This document shows positions 63,363 to 64,000 of a DNA stretch of 64,000 nucleotides, piece after piece. The notes below the pieces were generated by a model, which saw only the letters and a program-made list of their open reading frames with translations, made no database searches and had not been told where the DNA came from. How positions within the stretch are numbered: position 1 is the first letter of the stretch; every line of letters starts with the position of its first letter. The DNA lies in NCBI GenBank assembly GCA_964035545.1, contig OZ037765.1, positions 22,452,495-22,516,494 on the forward strand. The letters are read 5' to 3'. Source of the DNA: Bugula neritina. Lineage: Eukaryota > Bryozoa > Gymnolaemata > Cheilostomatida > Bugulidae. The position numbers and the translations under genes are program-made.

Positions 63363-64000
63363 GTAGGAGCATAAAAAAGTCTTTTTAGATTATTTTGAGA
63401 CTTAGACAATGTTTATTTTATCATATTGTTGTTAGTATTTCCCAACAAAGATTGGAGTATATCAGTCTAGTTTCAAGTAGATTTTCTTTGCTGTCTGTAG
63501 CCGATTTTATTTAAAATTTTTGAACAATCTATTTTAGAAACTAGTTTACAATGATTAGTATGTGGGCTATAAACCAACATATAGTAGCTAGTCTTTAAAA
63601 ATAGAATGCTCACATTTTAGAAGTTGCCTAAATAGTTTAACTAAAAAACACATAACACAATAATTGGTATTCTGCTAGAAACATAGTGAATAACTTGATC
63701 CATTAAAACAAAAGTTCAACACCTAATTTTTTCATGATTTGGCTATTTCTTAATTGCGGTCAGCAACTAGTTTTACCAATTTTACTTTTCCTAAAGCTTG
63801 TTCAGTAAATACTTGCTGCAACAAATAGCATTTGTATTTAACTTACAATATTCTGGTAGAAAACAACTCAAGTTCTTTTAAGGAAAATTTTTTATGCAGC
63901 AGTCTCAAACGCATCTTTCTTTTGCCAAAAAAAGTTGGAGCTTTTAGATCAATTTTACAAAAATGAATATGTATGTTGATATTAATTAGTTAGTTTAAAA
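63363..64000 (+). other. Presumed intron to window end
   Basis: AT-rich sequence after the exon 2 donor of the last gene. No further exon in the same frame is evident before base 64000. Confidence 0.45.

Overview
This is an intron-rich, AT-rich animal nuclear genome segment. Single-copy metazoan genes with short exons, GT-AG introns and AATAAA poly(A) signals sit among microsatellites, tRNA-derived SINEs, a decayed mariner and a LINE remnant. The gene set (AN1 zinc finger, TMEM65, TBC1D10/EPI64, a secreted neutral lipase, BORCS6, iRhom) is conserved in bilaterians. The lipase and repeat content suggest a marine invertebrate, perhaps a spiralian such as a mollusc, but the sequence alone does not settle the phylum. 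Products were identified by reading the translated exons against remembered family motifs; no database search was run.

Layout. 0.2-0.9 kb: last two exons of a ZFAND5/6-type AN1 zinc-finger gene (+), converging tail-to-tail on a complete five-exon TMEM65 gene (-, 1.8-4.9 kb). 4.9-10.8 kb: no gene; a 76-bp hairpin, two blocks of degenerate TCATTA/TATCAC microsatellite and, between them, a frameshifted LINE reverse-transcriptase tail. 10.8-15.2 kb: complete nine-exon TBC1D10 Rab-GAP (+) with a SINE in its last intron. 16.5-21.6 kb: complete seven-exon secreted lipase (+). 22.35-22.52 kb: a large foldback. 24.1-31.2 kb: three genes encoding proteins I do not recognise (two +, one -). 31.2-40.5 kb: about 9 kb with no recognisable gene. 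40.5-44.0 kb: complete five-exon BORCS6 (-). 44.5-46.8 kb: microsatellite with a mariner remnant inserted. 48.1-57.9 kb: complete fifteen-exon iRhom (+), with repeats at two 3' splice sites, a probable GC-AG intron and a SINE. 59.8 kb: a third SINE copy. 62.6 kb to the end: the first two exons of an unrecognised single-pass membrane protein (+).

The genes do not form a pathway; they are neighbours. Several act in membrane traffic or organelles: TBC1D10 as a Rab GAP, BORCS6 in lysosome positioning, iRhom in ER-to-Golgi escort of ADAM17, TMEM65 in the mitochondrial inner membrane. The exon joins of the six recognised genes keep frame; the five complete ones give 235, 375, 314, 257 and 826 residues. 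Points most worth a second look are the 22-bp repeats that duplicate the iRhom exon-13 acceptor, the SINE family, the foldback and the trio of orphan genes.
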